DNA of 64,000 nt from Blakeslea trispora (lineage: Eukaryota; Mucoromycota; Mucoromycetes; Mucorales; Choanephoraceae): positions 372,001 to 436,000 of the forward strand of contig JAIWNE010000003.1 in the NCBI GenBank assembly GCA_025331445.1. Reading direction: 5' to 3'. This document shows positions 10,786 to 24,748 of this stretch, one piece after another; the first letter of the stretch is position 1, and every line of letters begins with the position of its first letter. The notes under the pieces are model-generated. The model saw only the letters and a program-made list of their open reading frames with translations, did no database searches and had not been told where the DNA came from. The position numbers and the translations under genes are program-made.

Positions 10786-13700
10786 CCAACAAACATATGT
10801 GTCCTAACTGATCATTATAGTCCCCCAAACATGAATAGCTTTTTTTTTACATCCTAACTTTGACTTTTGACTGTCGAGAAATAAAAGGCTCTTTAATCAC
10901 CTCTTTATGAACCAAAAGCTGTACTTTCCCTTTCTGTCCTATGATTAATATTTCGATATCATGCACCACTCAAGTGTTAAATGCCGGCTATTGCAAAATT
11001 TTATATTACTAAAGTTATTGAAATGCTACAGATAGCTGTATTGTCTTATACACAAATGGCAAGTTACGTGCTCATACTCTTCTATAGGGCAATCTTGGCT
11101 GAGTTAATATAAGCTGTCTGCATCAGATCCACATACATGCAAAAACGAGTGGTGATACATCTGGCTTTTATCTTTTAACAGGATCTATTCATGCAACAAA
11201 GTACTACCTGCCATCACCTGATATATGCACAAGCAAGATGAGAGGAAGGAAAGTTGAAGCAAGTGAGTATAAAAGGAAAGGTTTCCTTTGTAGGCTGTTT
11301 TGAGTCATCATGGCTCAATGCACTTGCTTCATAAAGTAGGGAGACATCTTTTATCAGTGTTTTTAAAAAAAAAGAAAAAGACTTGAGAGTGTACAAATAG
11401 GGTTCTCGGCCCTTTGGGATCCTGTATTACAGATAGCCCAATTCAATTTCGTTTTGATAGTAAAAAAAAAAAGTAAACAACAATGAGTGAGGTACTTATT
11501 GTTCTGAGAATTGAAATCAAGGTTTGGGTATTTTCGTGCCTATGCATATATTTTTGAAACCCCAAACATTTTGTCTCCAGAAATAGATTGCACAAGTAAA
11601 AGGGAGCACTGCATCTACTGTTGAAGCATTCTATTTTCTTTTGTGTGTGTAAATACTTTAGAATAGCAGTATTTATTTTTGATACTTGCGCTTGTTCAGT
11701 GTTAGGCTGTTGATTTTTTGTTATTTGAATATCTTTTTTTTTTCTTTTTGAGGTTAGATAAAAAAAAAAAAAGGAATTCAAGAACACTTTAGAGAGTTCT
11801 GAAAGAAAGTACAAACACTGTAGGCTGTCATTCGATTCAATCGATAAATATAGAAAATGTCTTGTTATGATACTTAAAACAGGAAGTCCAAATGCATTCA
11901 TCTCCTTATATCTTTAGTTAGCATAGAAATAGTACTTTAAAAGATTGATCAGCATTGCCAAAAAAGAAAGGGACTCACTGAAACAGCATCATTCTGATGA
12001 ATGCACATTACAAAAGGAAACTAAAAACAAAAGTTCTTCTGCTAGCATTCACACACGTTTTGGCGCAGAAAGAAAGGAAAAAAGAAACTAATCAAACGAA
12101 TAAACCTTACAGAGTGTTTGTAGCAATAATTGAACCTTTTTGTCAATTTAAATCATGATAAAGCTTGGCCCACTAAGGGAACTCAAGCTGTTGTTGTTCA
12201 ACCCAAGATGGAGGAGGAGATACAACACTAATGTTCTGAAGAAGTAATACCTTTATAGGGTATGAGTGGCAATGAAACAAAAACTACTTTAAGAATTCTG
12301 AGAAAAAAAACACTTTTTGATCGCTTACTATTTGGTTGATAAATAAAAACTCCTCCCTCAAAGGCTACTGTCTTATTATAGATGTTACCTGTTTACTTCA
12401 GGGCTCAATCCAGATAAGGAAGAAACGGTCCCCTATTTCAAAAACTAAAAAAAAAGAAGCTTTGTTATAAGACTATCGATTGTCATGGTTTCTATTCAAA
12501 AGAACTCCCTAAGATTCCAAGTCATCTTTCCCTTCTCACTTTAATATGAATAGTATAGTTGAATCAAGAGCTTCTCCTTGATTACACGAATGTGTCATCC
12601 CCAATCTTAAAGTGAGAGACTTGGATCCCTTCTTTGTAAAATCTATTTCCGGAGATATCGTATTACGGAAGGGAAGGCAATTGTACCACATGTTGAAGCC
12701 TCTCTCTTTTTTTTTTTTTGCTTGTTTGTTGGTTTTAGGTATACATGCATTCTTATTCTGTTTTTGATTGTAGTCATTGTCACTGAAACATTTCAAAAAT
12801 AGCTTATCGCTGTATCAATACTTTTTGTATTCAGTCTAAAGAATAACTAGTGAAATGTAAAAAAAAAAACAATGTAGATTTAGCATGTGCAATTGAAAGC
12901 AAACACTTTTTTTTTTTACATCATACAATTGAAAGTTTTTCTTCAAGCAGCCAAAAGAAAAAAAAAAGGAGGGGAGAGGACGATACAAAAAAAAAGTATG
13001 ATTCAAAATGGTTAATCTTTTGAATATGTACTCCCTCTTTTTCTTTTTTTTTCCTGATTCTTTTGGCCTATTTTTCCAACCTTGCAATCGTATATGTCTC
13101 TAAGGAACGAAATAGAAAGTAGTACAATAAATGTTATATGTGCGCGCACATACATCTACTAAAAGGTATTGTCATGACAAATCAAAGTTTCAGGTATACC
13201 CGAGAAGACGGAAAGCTCCTTACTCATCCGTAAATATACAAATGTACATGGTGCATGCTTCAAGTTGACGAATATACAACAGTCACCTATAAGAACATAT
13301 CCTTTTTTAGTAAACAAATAAGGAACACAAACCTTTTTTTTTCTATTCAAACAAAAAAGAAAGATCTTTAAGTAACTGTGCTACCTGCACTACTATAAAA
13401 AGTACTTTATGAGGGAGGGGATAGGCTGAAATACTCCCAGTTTGGAAAAAGCAAGTGCACATTTTAACTATCTAAAAAAAAATAGAAAAAGTAAAAATAG
13501 CAACAAAAAAAAAAAAGAAAGTTTGTGTAAAATTAAAAGCGAGTACCATCCTTACAAAAATAAAATGAAAAAGCTGAGTCATAGTAGTTTCTCGATACAA
13601 GAGTGAAATTGACAGATTGAGGCAATGATGAAACTGAATTTCAGTTGCTGTCTTTGATTATTTCCATGGCTTCAATGTTTAATGCATGCATGTGCTCTGT

Positions 13701-14224
13701 TTCGTATTTCCTTTTTTTTTTGGTAACCTTTTTACTGAACACTTTTTCCCTTGTTCAAATAAAGCAGAATTAAGCTTTGTCATCTTTTTGAGTTCCTCAA
13801 CTTTTAAGTAAACTTCTAATCGATTATTACGTCATAGACTCATATCAAATTTGAGATATGTTGAAATTGAACATTGAAATCACTACACTATGGAATTTCA
13901 ACAAGAAATAATTCAAAAAAAAAGCGCACTATGAATTTGTCTTCACAACCTTGTTCAAAGTTGTTCTCTATGTTATTTCATTGATCATTCCTTTTTTTTT
14001 TTACTACAGGTTCAAGAAAAAAAAAAAAGGGGGAATGGCTTGACAATCGCTTAAAAGAAAAAAAAAGTAACCAAAAGTATTGAACGCGTACTTCGCGTCT
14101 TGCTATGAAAATTCAACAGTCGCGTTTTTTTGTGACAGGCAAACTTTGCGTTGGAATCGAATCACCATTTTTTTCTTTCTCTCTCTCTCTTTTTTTTTGT
14201 AATAAAGAAACAAGAAAACTTATT
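10786..14224. other. Long intergenic spacer, no gene seen
   Basis: About 3.4 kb of AT-rich DNA with many A and T homopolymers of 8-12 nt. Open frames here are short, low-complexity and on either strand. No conserved protein segment, tRNA or transposon motif was recognised. Confidence 0.45.
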
Positions 14225-17200
14225 ATGTCTGAACCACAGGTAAGTTTATTTTTTTTTCGCTTTCCTTGTTACTCAATATACTACAGTAATTTCTGTATTC
14301 TTGTACTGACACTATTTTCTTTTTATATAGGATATGGCTGTTGACCAACAAGAGCATGTCAAGCATGAAGTTGTAAGGACTTGCAAAAAAAAAAAAATTA
14401 TGCGAAAATATAAATACACATTTATTTATTTCATAAACTCATAGGCCTCACCTAACGTTGCAGATGATAACGCGTACCAAATGGACTCGGTGAGTTTGTT
14501 TCCTTGATAAACAACACATTGTATATTAATCTGACTTGAACAGGATATGGATTCACGCTTAACTTCTAAAGAATCAACACCTCTTCGCACATTCAAAGAA
14601 CCTTCTGCTGTAAGCTGTCATATGTTTATGAAACAAACTTACAGCTGCTAATACATATAACAGTATGAGACACAGATCAAGCGATACAGATATCTATTAG
14701 GTCAAACCGAATTGTTTGCTCACTTTTTGAATTTGAAAGATATCAAGGACGATGCTATGAAGGCAGTTTTGAGAGAAAAAGAGCTTCAAAAGTCAAACGC
14801 TGATGATGGGTAAGAAACAACATACCAACGAGAGAAACACGCATACTTAAAACCAGCTGTAGATCAAGACGTAGAAGAAAGACTGAAAAAGAAGAAGATG
14901 AAGAAATCTTGAAGGACGAACAACAGGAAATTGATGATGAGACTACTGTGTTCACTCAATCACCTTCCTGTAAGTTTTCTTTTTTTTTTTTTACTAGACA
15001 TATAAATACATGCACGCACATAATGACTGTTGTTTACTAGATGTGACAGGAGGAACATTACGTGAATACCAAGTTCAAGGTCTTAATTGGATGATTTCAT
15101 TATTTGAAAATGGCATCAACGGTATTCTTGCTGATGAAATGGTTAGACAATAGCAAAAAGAAAAAAAAAGAAAGAAAGAAAGTCCCGCTTATATTGCTTT
15201 TTGTTTTGTTTTGTTATAATAGGGTCTCGGTAAGACGCTACAGACAATTTCATTCTTGGGTTACTTGAAGCATGTGAGAGGCATCAAAGGCCCTCATCTT
15301 GTTGTCGTGCCCAAGTCCACTTTACACAATTGGCATAATGAATTTAAGAAGTGGGTGCCTGATTTCAATGCTTTTGTTTTTCATGGTGATAAAGAAGCAA
15401 GAGTAAGAATATGATAAAGATTATCTGTCTAGCTCAATTTTCATATCTTTCTCTTGTAAACTAGGCACAATTAATCAAAGATCGTATCATACCTGGTGAT
15501 TATGAAGTCTGTATCACTTCTTACGAAATTTGTTTGCTTGAGAAATCTCAATTCAAGAAAATCAAATGGCAATACATCATTGTAGATGAAGCACATCGTA
15601 TCAAAAACGAGAACTCTATGCTCTCTCAACTAGTGCGTATCCTTCAGTCTAGAAACAGACTCTTAATTACCGGTACTCCCCTCCAGAACAACCTGCATGA
15701 ATTGTGGGCTTTGCTCAATTTCTTGTTGCCCGATGTCTTTAGTTCATCCGAAGTGTTTGATGAATGGTTTGAAAAGCAAGGCGGTGACCAAAAGAAAGTA
15801 ATAGAGCAACTTCACAAGGTACTAAGACCTTTCTTGCTGCGTCGTATCAAGTCCGATGTCGAAAAATCTTTACTGCCAAAGAAAGAAATCAACGTTTATG
15901 TACGCATGTCACCCATGCAGAGACAATGGTATCAAAAGATTTTGGAAAAGGATATTGATGCCATCAATGGTGTAGGTGTCAACAAGCGTGAAGGAAAGAC
16001 ACGTCTGTTGAACATTGTGATGCAATTGAGAAAGTGCTGTAACCATCCTTATCTCTTTGATGGTGCTGAGCCTGGACCTCCTTTTACTACCGATCAGCAC
16101 TTGGTTGATAATGCTGGTAAGATGGTTGTCTTGGACAAGCTGTTGAAAAAGTGTAAGGCACAAGGATCACGTGTTCTCTTGTTCAGTCAGATGAGTCGTG
16201 TGCTTGATATTCTTGAAGACTATTGTTGGTGGAAGGATTATCAGTATTGTCGTATTGATGGTCAGACCAGCCAAGAAGAACGTATCGATGCCATTGATGA
16301 ATACAACAAGCCTGGTAGTGATAAGTTCATCTTCTTGTTGACGACTCGTGCCGGTGGTCTCGGTATCAACTTGACTACAGCGGATGTGGTTGTCCTCTAT
16401 GACAGTGATTGGAACCCTCAGGTTGATCTTCAGGCCATGGACCGTGCTCACCGTATTGGTCAAACAAAGCAGGTCTATGTTTTCCGCTTTGTGACTGAAA
16501 ATGCAATTGAAGAAAAAGTACTTGAGCGTGCTGCTCAAAAGCTTCGTTTGGATCAGTTGGTCATTCAGCAAGGCCGTATGAATACAGGCCAAAAGTCAAA
16601 GACAGCTTCCAAGGAAGATTTGTTGACCATGATTCAACATGGTGCCGAAAATATTTTCAAGGATGGTAACGAGAATGACGACACAGCAGATGACATTGAT
16701 GAAATCCTTCGTGCCGGTGAAGAAAAGACAGCTGAATTGAACAACAAGTATTCAAATCTCAATATTGATGACCTCAAGAACTTTTCGTCTGAAAGTGCTT
16801 ACAAATGGGATGGTGAAGATTGGAGCCATAAGCGCAAGGCTGAAAGTGTCGGTCTTTCTTGGTTGGGTCCTGCCAAGAGAGAGAGAAAGGCCAACTATGC
16901 TGTAGACGATTATTATAAGGAAGCTTTACGTACAAGTGCTCGTACTCCCTCTACAAAGGCACCTCGTCCCAAGAAATACAATATCGAGGATTTCCAATTC
17001 TTCCCTCCTCGTCTGGCTGAACTTAATGAGCGCGATACACTCTATCTTAGAAAATCCTTGGGCTACAAGATTCCACCTATCAGCCCTGAAGAAGGCGCCA
17101 CCGATAAGGAAATTAAGCAATTGGAACAGGAACGTGAAGAAGAGCAAAAGAAGATTGATGCTGCTGAGCCCTTGACTGAAGAGGAGGAAGAGGAACGCAA

Positions 17201-17911
17201 AGAGCTCTTTACTAAGGGTTTCTCCAACTGGAGCAAAAAGGACTTTGCCATCTTCATTAATGCCTGCGCAAAGTACGGACGTAAAGACCTTCAATCTATT
17301 ACCGCCGAATTAGAAGGCAAGACATTGGATGAAGTCAAGAAATACGTCAAGGTCTTCTGGTCTCGTTATAAAGAAATCGCCGATTATGAAAGACATATTT
17401 CCAAGATCGAAAGAGGTGAAAATGAATTAGAAAAGCAGGCCGATATTCAAGGTCAATTAACTGAAAAGGTGCAGCGCCATCGTGTTCCCCTTCAACAACT
17501 CAAAATCCATTATACTCAGCCTACTAAAGGAAAGAATTACACAGAGGAAGAGGATCGTTTCCTTGTTGTGATGCTTGAAAAGTATGGCTATGGTACCGAA
17601 AACGTGTATGATCATATTCGTCGTGAAATTAAGCAATCTCCTCTCTTCCGTTTCGATTGGTTCCTCAAGTCAAGAACTTCTCAGGAAGTTGCTAGACGTT
17701 GTAATACTTTAATCAGTTTGATTCAGAAAGAAAATGCAGAGCTTGAAGAAGCTGAAGAGAAGAAGGTAAGATAGCTAATCAGGTTGTTAGTTTAGTATGC
17801 TCAACTTGCTTAATTCTGAAATTTATATAGCCTCAACCAAAGAACAAGGGTGGTCGATCCAAGTCAAGTACACCTGTTGCTACTGCTACTACAAAATCAA
17901 AACGCCGTTGA
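14225..17911 (+). CDS. ISW1: ISWI-type chromatin-remodelling ATPase
   Basis: Ten exons: 14225-14239, 14331-14372, 14445-14489, 14544-14609, 14664-14809, 14863-14969, 15041-15141, 15223-15402, 15465-17765 and 17831-17911, giving 1,027 residues. The N-terminal part has the basic-acidic AutoN-like segment [12 protein letters not shown]. The SNF2 ATPase follows: [11 protein letters not shown], the Walker A DEM|GLGKT split by an intron, DEAH at about residue 275, [20 protein letters not shown], and helicase C motifs [11 protein letters not shown] and [12 protein letters not shown] (about 710-770), SANT ([18 protein letters not shown], about 820) and SLIDE ([19 protein letters not shown], about 925) identify ISWI rather than SWI2/SNF2 or CHD. 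Nucleosome sliding and spacing is the family role. ISW1 versus ISW2 cannot be decided here. Four of the first coding exons are 15-66 nt. Confidence 0.95.
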
Positions 17912-18099
17912 TTTCATTGACATGAATTTCTCCTCTCAAAAAAAAAAATATTAATAATAAAGTACTAGATGAAATTTTGTATTATTTTGACATGTAACAT
18001 TTGCGGGATATGAATATGAAGTGTCAAAAACTTTTTTCTTTTTCTCTGCTTATAGGTGAAAAATTTTCTCTTCTTCTATTCTCTAAAAGACGATCAAGT

Positions 18100-19407
18100 A
18101 TGTCTGACCAAGCCGATACCAACAGTGCTGTCTTTAATGTTCAGCGTCAATTGCTTGCTATTTTCGATTCTGAGAATTTAAAAAAAGACAACTTTTTCCG
18201 TGAACTTGTAGAGAGAGATCCCGATCACTGTAAGATCCAGATCGATCTGCAGATCTTTTTTCTTTTTTAAATCTAAATGTTTGAATTAGGGGTTCCCATC
18301 AAGAAGCTTGGTCAGATCAAGCGTTTTAAGGAAGTCATCAATGGTGATCTTTCCTTATTTGAACAAGCTGTTGCTTTGAGTTCTGAGGATTTCGAATTGA
18401 ATGAACCAAAGACACATTTGCGTCACATCAAAAAGCCCGAAGAAGAAAAGAAGGAAGACGAACCCAAAAAGGGATTGACTGAAGAGGAAAAGGCTGAGAG
18501 AGAAGAAAGAAGACTTGCTCAGAAAAAGGAGGTCATGTTGAATCATTTTGAAGTACAAAACAGACGTTCGATTTATGCTGTAAGTTTAACAAATCATATT
18601 CCGTCTTTTTTTTTTTTTTTTGGCTATCACCCATCTAATTCAATCGATTATCAGAAAGGATTTGGTATAGAAGAAGATGAACAGCCTACTGAAGCTGAGT
18701 TAAAAGCCTTCTATGGCAAGTATGGTCGTGTCCTTACAATTCGTCTTCGTCGTGAAGATAATAAGCGCGATGGTGCTTTTAAGGGTAGTATCTTTATTGA
18801 ATTTGAAACTCCTGAAATCGCACAAAGAGTAGTAGAGGAAGCTACTGAATTCAAGACCTACAGCTTAACAAACATGATCAAGGCTGATTATGTTGAAATG
18901 AAGCGCATTGAAAAATTCGGTGGTCAAGAACAAGATTTCGAGATCAAGAACTTCAACCATCGTCACTTGGTTGAATACTCTGGTGCTAATGATTATGGTT
19001 ATAAGGAAATCAAGGAGCTTATCAAAGAAATCCATCCTCAAATCGGTCGTCTAGAACCTTTGGATGGTGGCAAGAAGGGGCGTGGCGTTGTGGAGATATA
19101 TAAATTGACACCCGAAGAGTTTTTAGCAAAATTGCCTGAACACAAGATCAAAGAAATCCAGTTCTTTTTAGTTAGCTCAGAAGCTCGTTCTCATTTCAAT
19201 AAGGTCCAAAAGGATGCTCAGAAATTCCAACGAGGAGGCCGCGGTGGTCGTGGTGGTCGTGGTGGTCGCGGCGGTCGCGGTGGGGGCCGTGGTGGAAAGA
19301 AAGATAGTAACGATAGAAAGAGAGATAATGATAACCCAAATCAGGTTGAAGTAAGCAACAAGCGTGCTCGCACCATCATTGAAGTAAAATCTACTTCATC
19401 CAAATAG
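18100..19407 (+). CDS. LHP1: La protein (LARP3/Lhp1) with RGG tail
   Basis: Three exons: 18100-18229, 18290-18579 and 18655-19407, giving 390 residues. Exons 1-2 encode the La motif (QLLAIFDSENLKKDNFF, then PIKKLGQIKRFKEV). Next is an acidic Lys/Glu hinge, an RRM (IYAKGFGIEEDEQPTEAEL, then GSIFIEFETPEIAQ), and an xRRM-like C-terminal domain (IGRLEPLDGGKKGRGVVEI). The tail is an RGG/RGR run at about residues 335-352, followed by a basic Lys-rich end that could serve as nuclear signal. La binds the 3' UUU-OH of nascent RNA polymerase III transcripts and protects pre-tRNAs. The gene lies 188 bp downstream of the ISWI gene on the same strand. The RGG run is coded by near-perfect GGTCGTGGT repeats at about 19233-19295. 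Confidence 0.95.
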
Positions 19408-21701
19408 ACATTTCCTTTCTGTTAGTTTTTTTTAATAAAAAAAAAAAAAAGAAGAATCAACATGATTTGCTACAACAGGCTAATAGCTAATCTGCTTCCC
19501 CACCTACAATTTTTTTTTTTTTTTTTGGTATGTGAATTGGTTGGTTTCATCTTTTTTTCCTTATGATAAAATCCCATGTAAATTAACTCGATAAAATAAT
19601 TCTGTATAAACTCACGACTTTAAATCCAGATTTCTCCATTGAGATTTCTACAATTCCTAATCTCGATTTGTTAACGAGATTGAGTCAGATCAGGGAATCT
19701 ATAGGATTTCAATAGGGTACATCAAGTAAAATTAAAAAAAAAAAAAAAAAAAAAAATCCAAAAGGAGAAAGTAAAAACAATCCAATAAGATGGCAATGAG
19801 CACCATTAGTCATTTAAAAAAAGGATTAATGCAAATTTCGTGCAAAACAGTTGGATGGATAAGTGTTTCAAATTATATCTCTCTCCTTTTTGTTTTCATG
19901 CAGCAGCTTAGTACAGTCAATTAGATTTTGCATGGATTTTGGGTTTATTTTGGGACTAATGAACAGAGTTTAATCTTTTAGCCGCTTATGAATATTCTTT
20001 GGATTAAATTCAATGACAGAAATAGGGTGTACAATATTATCTTTTTTTTTTTTTCTTTTTATAAAAATAAAAATTTATTGCCCAATTAACAATCTTGAGA
20101 TTTTCGGATTAAGAAGTGACCTGAAAGCGCGCAACCTAGAAAAAAAAAAAAAAAAAGAAAATAAACACAAGCAAGAATAGGGGGAAAACAAAGAAAAGAA
20201 AAACGTGATTGTCTGTGTGTCGTTTTAAAATGGTGATTGCCCGAGGATTATGTAGGGTTCAAGTGTAAAATGTCGTTTATCCAAATGGTTTAAAACTAAA
20301 GGCTACCCTTACTATCATAAGAAAACTACTATATCTGCACATGCAGCCTTACCAAAACTTCAGAATACAAAGTCCGTCAGTGGGGGATAAGATTAAAATA
20401 GCCGATGTAATTATCAACCCAAGACAATTCTTTTTACTCTCGCTCTCTCCCAGGGAAAAGGGGGGAAAGTTTTATTTTTTTAAATTGCTCTGATTTTATT
20501 ATATAAAGTACATTGTCAATAAAAAAGAACAATATAAAAAATTCATAATTCTAAATTAAACTCAAATTAAGCAAAAGCAAAATGTTAATTGTACAGAAAT
20601 ATATACTATTATCATTTTTGGTAAAAGATTTTAAATTGTACAACCCTACTTGCCTCAGGGTAATATTACACAGATATCCAAAAAAGTCAAGTCCGTCTTT
20701 CATGATAGACAGTATTATCAGTGTATTTAAGGCAAATAAATTTCAAACAATAGGTATGTGCCATTGATCGCTCTGTCGATAGAAACTGTGATACACTTGC
20801 ATATGCAGCTGGAAACAATAGAAACTTCCTAACCTCCCCCTTTTTTTTTCGCTCTCTTTATTCCCTTCTGAATGGGGTTACTGCTTTTTACACCCAAGCT
20901 TATTTCTCCAGTTGTATCTATTGGAGGGATTGAAATTCAATCTCTATTTTTTTTTTCCTCGAGACTAAATAAAATAAACATGTTCCTCCCTTTTTTTTTT
21001 TCTCATTGTTCAAATAACACACGAGAAAGAAAAAGGGAGAGAAAGACAAGATGGGGGGAATGGTCCAGCCAAACCCCATTTTCCTATATATATATAAAAA
21101 AAATGCATGAAACATGGATTCAAAAATAGATCCAAAGGGTTTAGATACCTTCGATCGTTGTAACACGGTCCCTTTTGGAACCCAAATAAGTGTTACTTGT
21201 TGTGATGTAACCCACTAGTTATGTTAACAAGTCTATATCAAATGTCAGGTTAGTTATGTAAGATTTTAAAAATGGCAATGTTTAATTATGTTGCAGCAAG
21301 CCTTATTGTGCTTGTCAAGATTTTTTTTTTTATTATTGAAAAAAAAAAAAGATGAAGTTATGAATTGGAGTATGAAAATGTAGATGAAAATAATAATAAT
21401 AATAATAAAAAAAAAAAAGAATACATAAAGGAAATTAATTTGTTCAAAATAAAGATTCAATATTTAAATTGAACTAATATAATAATAATAAAAAAAAGTG
21501 TCAGTTCTGTGTTATGTGCGTTAAATGTCAACATCAAATCTATGAGAAAAAAAATCATATAATGGAATCAAAATAAATATATAGAAAAAAAGAAAAAAGA
21601 AAAGCAAAGGCATATAAAAAAAAAGATGAAATCAAAGCATAAGGGGGGTTTCAAAGAGAAAAAAAAAAGAAAGAGCCAAAGGAAAAAAAAACATATTTTT
21701 T
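19408..21701. other. Intergenic, homopolymer-rich, no gene seen
   Basis: Convergent 3' flank of the La gene and the NRG1-like gene. It contains many A/T runs of 10-22 nt (for example around 19735-19756 and 19511-19526) and an AAT trinucleotide stretch near 21390-21407. No conserved coding segment was seen. Confidence 0.45.
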
Positions 21702-21969
21702 TTAAGGGAAGCCATTAAAGTAAAAGCTGCTGGGAGCAGAAGGACTGCTGGGAGTAGAAGCCTGCTTCTCGTAGTTTTGATAAGGATGATGAATCCAATC
21801 GATTCTTCTGTCAAGATGATGCTTCATAATCAAAGGGGGAGAGGAGACCTGCTTCTGGGGTGGAGAGTAATAAAATGCCTTTTCGCTCTCAGGAGTCATG
21901 ACAGTGCTTGATGAAGAAGATTGACTGCTAGCAGTGCTTGAAGAAGAGATAGAGGACCAGCCACGTCTG

Positions 21970-22000
<31 letters not shown>

Positions 22001-22539
22001 GAGAGTATGGAGCAGGGTAAAGCTCGCTAGCACCGACTTCAATAGGAGAAGGGGGAGAGCGGTAGTAAGAAGAGTATTGACTGTTGAATACTTGTTGTTG
22101 CTTTTGTTGACGTTGCAATCTTTGTTGGTATTGTTGATATTCGTACTGTTGCTGATAGAGATGGTGGTAGTGGTAATGATGGTTTCGAGAACGAGAAGAC
22201 ATGTGTGTACGGTAATGTTGCATCATGTTGTCTTGACGAGAGAATCGACTAGGACAACCTGGATATAAGCAATGGAAGTTCTTTTCACCAGTGTGGATAC
22301 GATGATGTCTAGCTAAATGTCCACTATAGAAAAATTTTGGAGTTAATGTCTTGTTTGTATGAAATTATACAAGGTATCTTATATTACCTTGTTGTAAAAC
22401 TCTTTTGACATCCAGGTTCTGTGCAATGGTATCTTCTTTTGGCTTTGATTTGATCCTTTTTGGCAGAGTCATTGTCATCATTCAACAAACTGACAATGCG
22501 ACCTTTCGAGTTGGTGATGTGCAAAGGATGAGTCTTCAT
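21702..22539 (-). CDS. NRG1-like C2H2 zinc-finger transcription factor
   Basis: Two exons, 22388-22539 and 21702-22323, give 257 residues. Two C2H2 fingers are joined by a TGEK linker: finger 1 YHCTEPGCQKSFTTSGHLARHHRIH (split by the intron after the second Thr), and finger 2 CLYPGCPSRFSRQDNMMQHYRTH. The TTSGHLARH and FSRxDNxxQHYRTH blocks are those of yeast Nrg1/Nrg2-type repressors of glucose- and stress-regulated genes. The tail after the fingers is low complexity: His-rich, Gln-rich (22077-22160), nine Asn coded by a GTT/AAC run at about 21969-21997, then Ser-rich. The ATG at 22539 is the first in frame but a short upstream exon cannot be excluded. The target pathway is not inferable from context. 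Confidence 0.82.
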
Positions 22540-24748
22540 ATGAGAAATTAGGCTGAGATAGTAAATTAAAAGTGAAAGAGAAATAGATAGAAAGAAAGAA
22601 ATGAAACTGAGAAAAATCAAGTACTATTTATACGAAAACCTTTTTCTTTGTGTGACCCCCCAAAATTTAAAAAAATATGTGATGTCCCCCATCCTCCTTC
22701 TTTTTTTCTTTCATTCTATTTCTTTCATTCAGTTCCTCATTCTATCTCCGCACGCACTGATCTTTGTGTTGTATAAAAACGTGGTCCGTCCGTTTCACAA
22801 ATGTAACCCTGCAGAAAAATAGGAGGAAACTCTCTATGTCTTCTATTACTCTTGCTTTCCTTTTTGTAGAGTGTGATATTAAAAAACGTGATTTCCTCTT
22901 TCTCTTTCTGATTCACGCTTTCAAGCCTTAATTCGTTCTTGCTTTCATTTTTCTCTCTATCGTATCGAAACAACAGTCTGTGCTTTTTTCTTTTTTTGAA
23001 CAGACTTGGTTTTTTGAGATTCACTATTTGATAAGTTTTCCCCCCTTCTCTCCTTGAATATTTTCATCATTTAATATATTTGTGGGAAACCGAAAAACCT
23101 AAGCGACAAAACATTTAAGCTTTTTTTCATAGTAACGAATTGTATGAATTTCATTTGAAATGTTCTAATTTCCTTCTTTTTTTTTTTTTTTAATATTAAT
23201 TTTCGTCCGATGATGATTTTTTTTTTTGAGTCTTTACACTGTATTATTTTTGAAACACAATAAGGTTTGTATATAAAAAAATTACAGACAAAAAAAAAAT
23301 TATATCGAGTAGCGCATTCACTCTTTCTCTTATTTTTTTTTCCTCTCCTTAAAATGCGATCATCTTATTCAGATTGTGGGCACAATATCAACAAGTGACC
23401 AATCAGATGGATTCGGGTGTATAAAAATGACGTGCCAAATTGACCAGTCTGTCTATCTACAGACTGAATAGGATGGCTACGTAATGACAGTTTCAACTTT
23501 ATATTGTAAAAAATGTTGAGCAAAATTCAACATAGATTTGCAAATGTTGCTCTGTTTTAGTTTAGAAAGAAAAAGAGGTACATTCAAACTGAAATGAAGA
23601 AATTCGCTCTCAACTATTTCCTTTTTTTGTTTATAAAAAAAAATCCTTCTTTGAAAGTCTATAAAGATGATTTAGTGACTTTATAGAACTGTAGCAACAT
23701 GTTCTATAAGCAGATCATGAAAAAAAAAAGTTCAAAGCTAAGCAACGGCCTAACCTCTCGTGGCCATAAAAGGAAACCGTGTTGACATGGATACTGATTT
23801 TTTTTAATTTTGACTGCAGCAATAGAAAATACATTAAAACGATAGAAACTGTCAAATTTAAAAAATGGTATAGAGACACATGTGTCGTCCATCGAATTTT
23901 CTTTCTTTATGCATACAGGTTCTTCATCGCGATCTTTTGTTCAAAATGTTTATTTTTATCTCTGTCGTTATTTTTATAAATACAAAATATGAAAAGCTTA
24001 GTGTTAATGTACCACGGTAATGCAAACTGTGCGCTTATAGAGTATGGTATCACATAGGCCACACAACCCAATAAATTTTAAGCATACATGCCATTATTTC
24101 TTAATTTGTTCATATCCCGTTTCTTGCCTGGCTCAACTATTATTTTTTTTTTATTCTTTAGAGAAACACAATAAGACATCACGTAAATCGAAATTACATA
24201 ACCAAACTATGTCATTGTTTACTCTTTTTTCTTTTTTGTTATCTATAATTTTTTTTTGAAGGGAAATTGGAGCAATTTTTTAAAAAAAGAGAAAAAAACA
24301 TGATATATTTAGTATAGACTCTGACATATAAATTTCTATTTTATATTAAATATGGCGCAAGTTCATATATGCCAGTAACAATAACCACTCTTCCTTTCCC
24401 ATATAACAAACATTGCTCATCTGACAATGATACAAAATGCCTCAGCATATCGGCTTGGCCCTTTAAGATTTTCTCATACAGTTGAGAAACAATCCCAATA
24501 ACACGTTGAAAGCCTAAAATAATGAGCTCACATTGGTTCTATTGTCATTTTGCTTTTTTGAGCTTAATTTTTTTTTTTTTCATATAGCTTTTTTAGTTTC
24601 AAATTTTTGCGTCATTTGGAATAAATGAAAAATACCAATCAAGATTAACCAAACTTTAATGTCAAGTAACTTTCTATATTCGTTCTATAGCATCTTATGC
24701 ACTCACGGCATAGACTGATTTGGTACCCCACATTTTCTTTCCTTTTCA
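22540..24748. other. Intergenic, no gene seen
   Basis: AT-rich 5' flank of the NRG1-like gene and 3' flank of UPF2. C/T-rich and poly(T) tracts dominate. A GACCAGTCTGTCTATCTAC segment near 23440-23460 is less AT-rich but has no recognisable function. Confidence 0.45.
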
